A DNA stretch of 5,925 nt, from assembly GCA_021788515.1 (NCBI GenBank), contig JAJYKN010000102.1:1-5925 (forward strand). The letters run 5' to 3'. Below the pieces are notes generated by a model, which saw only the letters and a list, made by a program, of their open reading frames with translations, ran no database searches and was not told the origin of the DNA. The translations under genes and the position numbers were made by a program. Below, piece after piece: positions 4,802 through 5,925 of the stretch (position 1 is its first letter; every line of letters starts with the position of its first letter). Origin of the DNA: Nitrospirota bacterium (GTDB taxonomy: Bacteria; Nitrospirota; UBA9217).

Positions 4802-5925
4802 TCCCGTGAATCCGCAACAGACCGGGGCTCCTCCGGCCTGCACACACCGCAGGTCATGCACGAACCGACCTTGCAGGGCGGCGTGAACGCGCCTTCGAGG
4901 GCGCGCTTGAATTCGTTTCTAAGATATTCTTTTCTCACACCGATGTCAATAAAATCCCAGGGCAGGACCTCGTCAAACCCGCGTTTCCGAGAGACGAAGA
5001 AGTCCGCGTCGATCTGCGTTTCTTTCGATGCCTTTTTCCAGTCTCCGTCATGGCGAAGAGCTGACCTGAGCAGCTCCCCGACCCGCCGGTCGCCGCGCGA
5101 GAGCAGTGCCTGGATATACTCCCACTTCGGAAGGTCGTGGATAAGGTTCATATTCCCGATCTTCCTGATCGCCTTTTCAAGAAAGCGCTGCTTCCTGTTC
5201 AGGCTTTCGATCGTTTCCATCGGCTCCCATTGAAAGGGAGTGAACGGCTGTGGAACGAATGAATTCACGGAAAGCGTGATACGGCCGATCTTGCCCTGCG
5301 GCCGGGCATGTTTCAGCTGCACCTCGTGGACTTTTTCCGCAAGCGCGATGATTTCCTCCACGTCTTCCTGCGTCTCCGTGGGCAGGCCGATAATGAAGTA
5401 CAGCTTGGCATTGGGGATGTTGCTGCCGAACACCAGGTCCGCTGCGCGGAGGATGTCTTCTTCCGTGATGCCTTTATTAATGACCTTCCGGAGCCGCTCC
5501 GAGCCCGCCTCGGGCGCGATCGCAATGGTCTTGTGTCCGCTCTTCGCCAGCCGTTCGATGAGCGAAGCGCTCACCGAGTCCGCGCGCAGCGACGAGACGG
5601 AAACGCCGCCCTCGATAGTGGCGCACAACTCGCCGATGTCGGGATAGTCCGAGATCGCCGCGCCCACCAGGCCGATCTTGCCGCAGAGCTCGTCCGCCTT
5701 TCCGGCTTGCTTCCCTGCCGCGTCAATGCTCAGATTGCGCGGAGGCAGGTAGAGGTACCCGGCCATGCAGAACCGGCAACCGATACAGCGGTGATAATCC
5801 ATCATGACAATACCGTCGGGCCGTTTAAATGTGGCCTGAGTGGGACAGACCCGGACACAGGGGGGACTGGTGCAGTGGTTGCACAGCACCAGGACCGGCT
5901 TGTCCTTCAACGAGTCGGCCACCCG
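4798..5925 (-). CDS. chimeric open frame: ferredoxin N-terminus joined to radical SAM C-terminal half; 5' end outside window
   Basis: The frame is open to base 5925; GTG 5922 is only the first start-like codon, so the true start is off the window (numbering below is from it). Residues 10-54 match DmsB/NrfC/PsrB-type four-cluster ferredoxins: C14-x2-C17-x4-C22-x3-C26-P, then [17 protein letters not shown]. From about residue 48 the sequence is instead the C-terminal half of a B12-binding-type radical SAM protein: [25 protein letters not shown] (108-118), [18 protein letters not shown] (135-152), [18 protein letters not shown] (174-191), [12 protein letters not shown] (323-334) and a cysteine tail C350, C355, C358, C361. 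The B12-binding domain (about 200+ residues) and the first Cys of the radical SAM CX3CX2C are missing (Arg45 is in its place). The fourth Cys of the second ferredoxin motif is also missing (Tyr56). The stop TGA 4800-4798 overlaps the pgeF ATG, so the radical SAM part is the native operon member. The joined protein is probably not real. Confidence 0.85.
   Translation of the reverse strand, partial: RVADSLKDKPVLVLCNHCTSPPCVRVCPTQATFKRPDGIVMMDYHRCIGCRFCMAGYLYLPPRNLSIDAAGKQAGKADELCGKIGLVGAAISDYPDIGELCATIEGGVSVSSLRADSVSASLIERLAKSGHKTIAIAPEAGSERLRKVINKGITEEDILRAADLVFGSNIPNAKLYFIIGLPTETQEDVEEIIALAEKVHEVQLKHARPQGKIGRITLSVNSFVPQPFTPFQWEPMETIESLNRKQRFLEKAIRKIGNMNLIHDLPKWEYIQALLSRGDRRVGELLRSALRHDGDWKKASKETQIDADFFVSRKRGFDEVLPWDFIDIGVRKEYLRNEFKRALEGAFTPPCKVGSCMTCGVCRPEEPRSVADSRE
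5758..5781 (-). other. junction between ferredoxin and radical SAM sequence
   Basis: These bases encode GCRFCMAG (residues 48-55). The ferredoxin family normally reads CIGCRFCMA(A/G)CPYG here. The radical SAM family normally reads [18 protein letters not shown]. The two protein families share GCRFCMA, so the change of identity occurs exactly inside a short stretch where their DNA could be nearly identical. Sequence from 5782 to 5925 therefore probably belongs to a different locus, such as a molybdopterin or polysulfide/nitrite reductase operon. Confidence 0.7.

Noticed and set aside
4112..5233. A 373-codon plus-strand open frame opposite pgeF and the radical SAM gene
   Set aside because: It is antisense to conserved motifs of both genes, has low-complexity composition and shows no family match; treated as a shadow frame.
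1..5925. CRISPR array or other tandem spacer-repeat system
   Set aside because: No regularly spaced direct repeat of 20-40 bases was seen; the repeats present are inverted and singly placed in gaps.

Overview
The window comes from a moderately GC-rich Gram-negative-type bacterium. The gene set and order (radical SAM, pgeF, yggS, proC, yggT, DivIVA-domain gene, yggU, all on the minus strand) resemble Desulfobacterota (Geobacter-like) or Nitrospirota genomes. That placement is from general knowledge and is tentative. Nearly everything functional reads on the minus strand, so transcription runs from high to low coordinates.

Right edge to 986, in transcription order: a radical SAM/ferredoxin open frame that enters from beyond the window (4798-5925); pgeF (4010-4801), joined to it by an ATGA overlap; yggS (3160-3846); proC (2206-3018); yggT (1798-2097); a DivIVA-domain coiled-coil gene (1269-1760); and yggU (986-1300), which starts inside the DivIVA gene. 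This looks like a conserved housekeeping operon. It combines PLP homeostasis and proline synthesis (yggS, proC), envelope/division functions (yggT, DivIVA), and a laccase-domain purine nucleoside phosphorylase family enzyme (pgeF). The three larger gaps inside it (2098-2205, 3019-3159, 3847-4009) and the gap before the tmRNA (894-985) each hold a different inverted-repeat element.

Downstream of the operon is a complete one-piece tmRNA gene, ssrA (541-893), whose proteolysis tag reads ANNELALAA. It is followed by a rho-independent terminator (433-471). Beyond the tmRNA 3' end the sequence becomes clearly AT-rich. It contains the 5' part of a PIN-domain (VapC-like) toxin gene that runs off the left edge (1-209). 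The 3' end of ssrA is a classic integration site, so the left 540 bases could be the edge of an acquired island, although no integrase or duplicated att site is visible.

The most notable signal is at the right edge. The frame starts as a DmsB/NrfC-type two-cluster ferredoxin and switches, exactly at a shared GCRFCMA string (5758-5781), into the C-terminal half of a B12-binding-type radical SAM protein. Neither iron-sulfur motif is complete across the joint. It is either an assembly chimera or a recombination/deletion event at short homology. A misassembly is the more likely reading.
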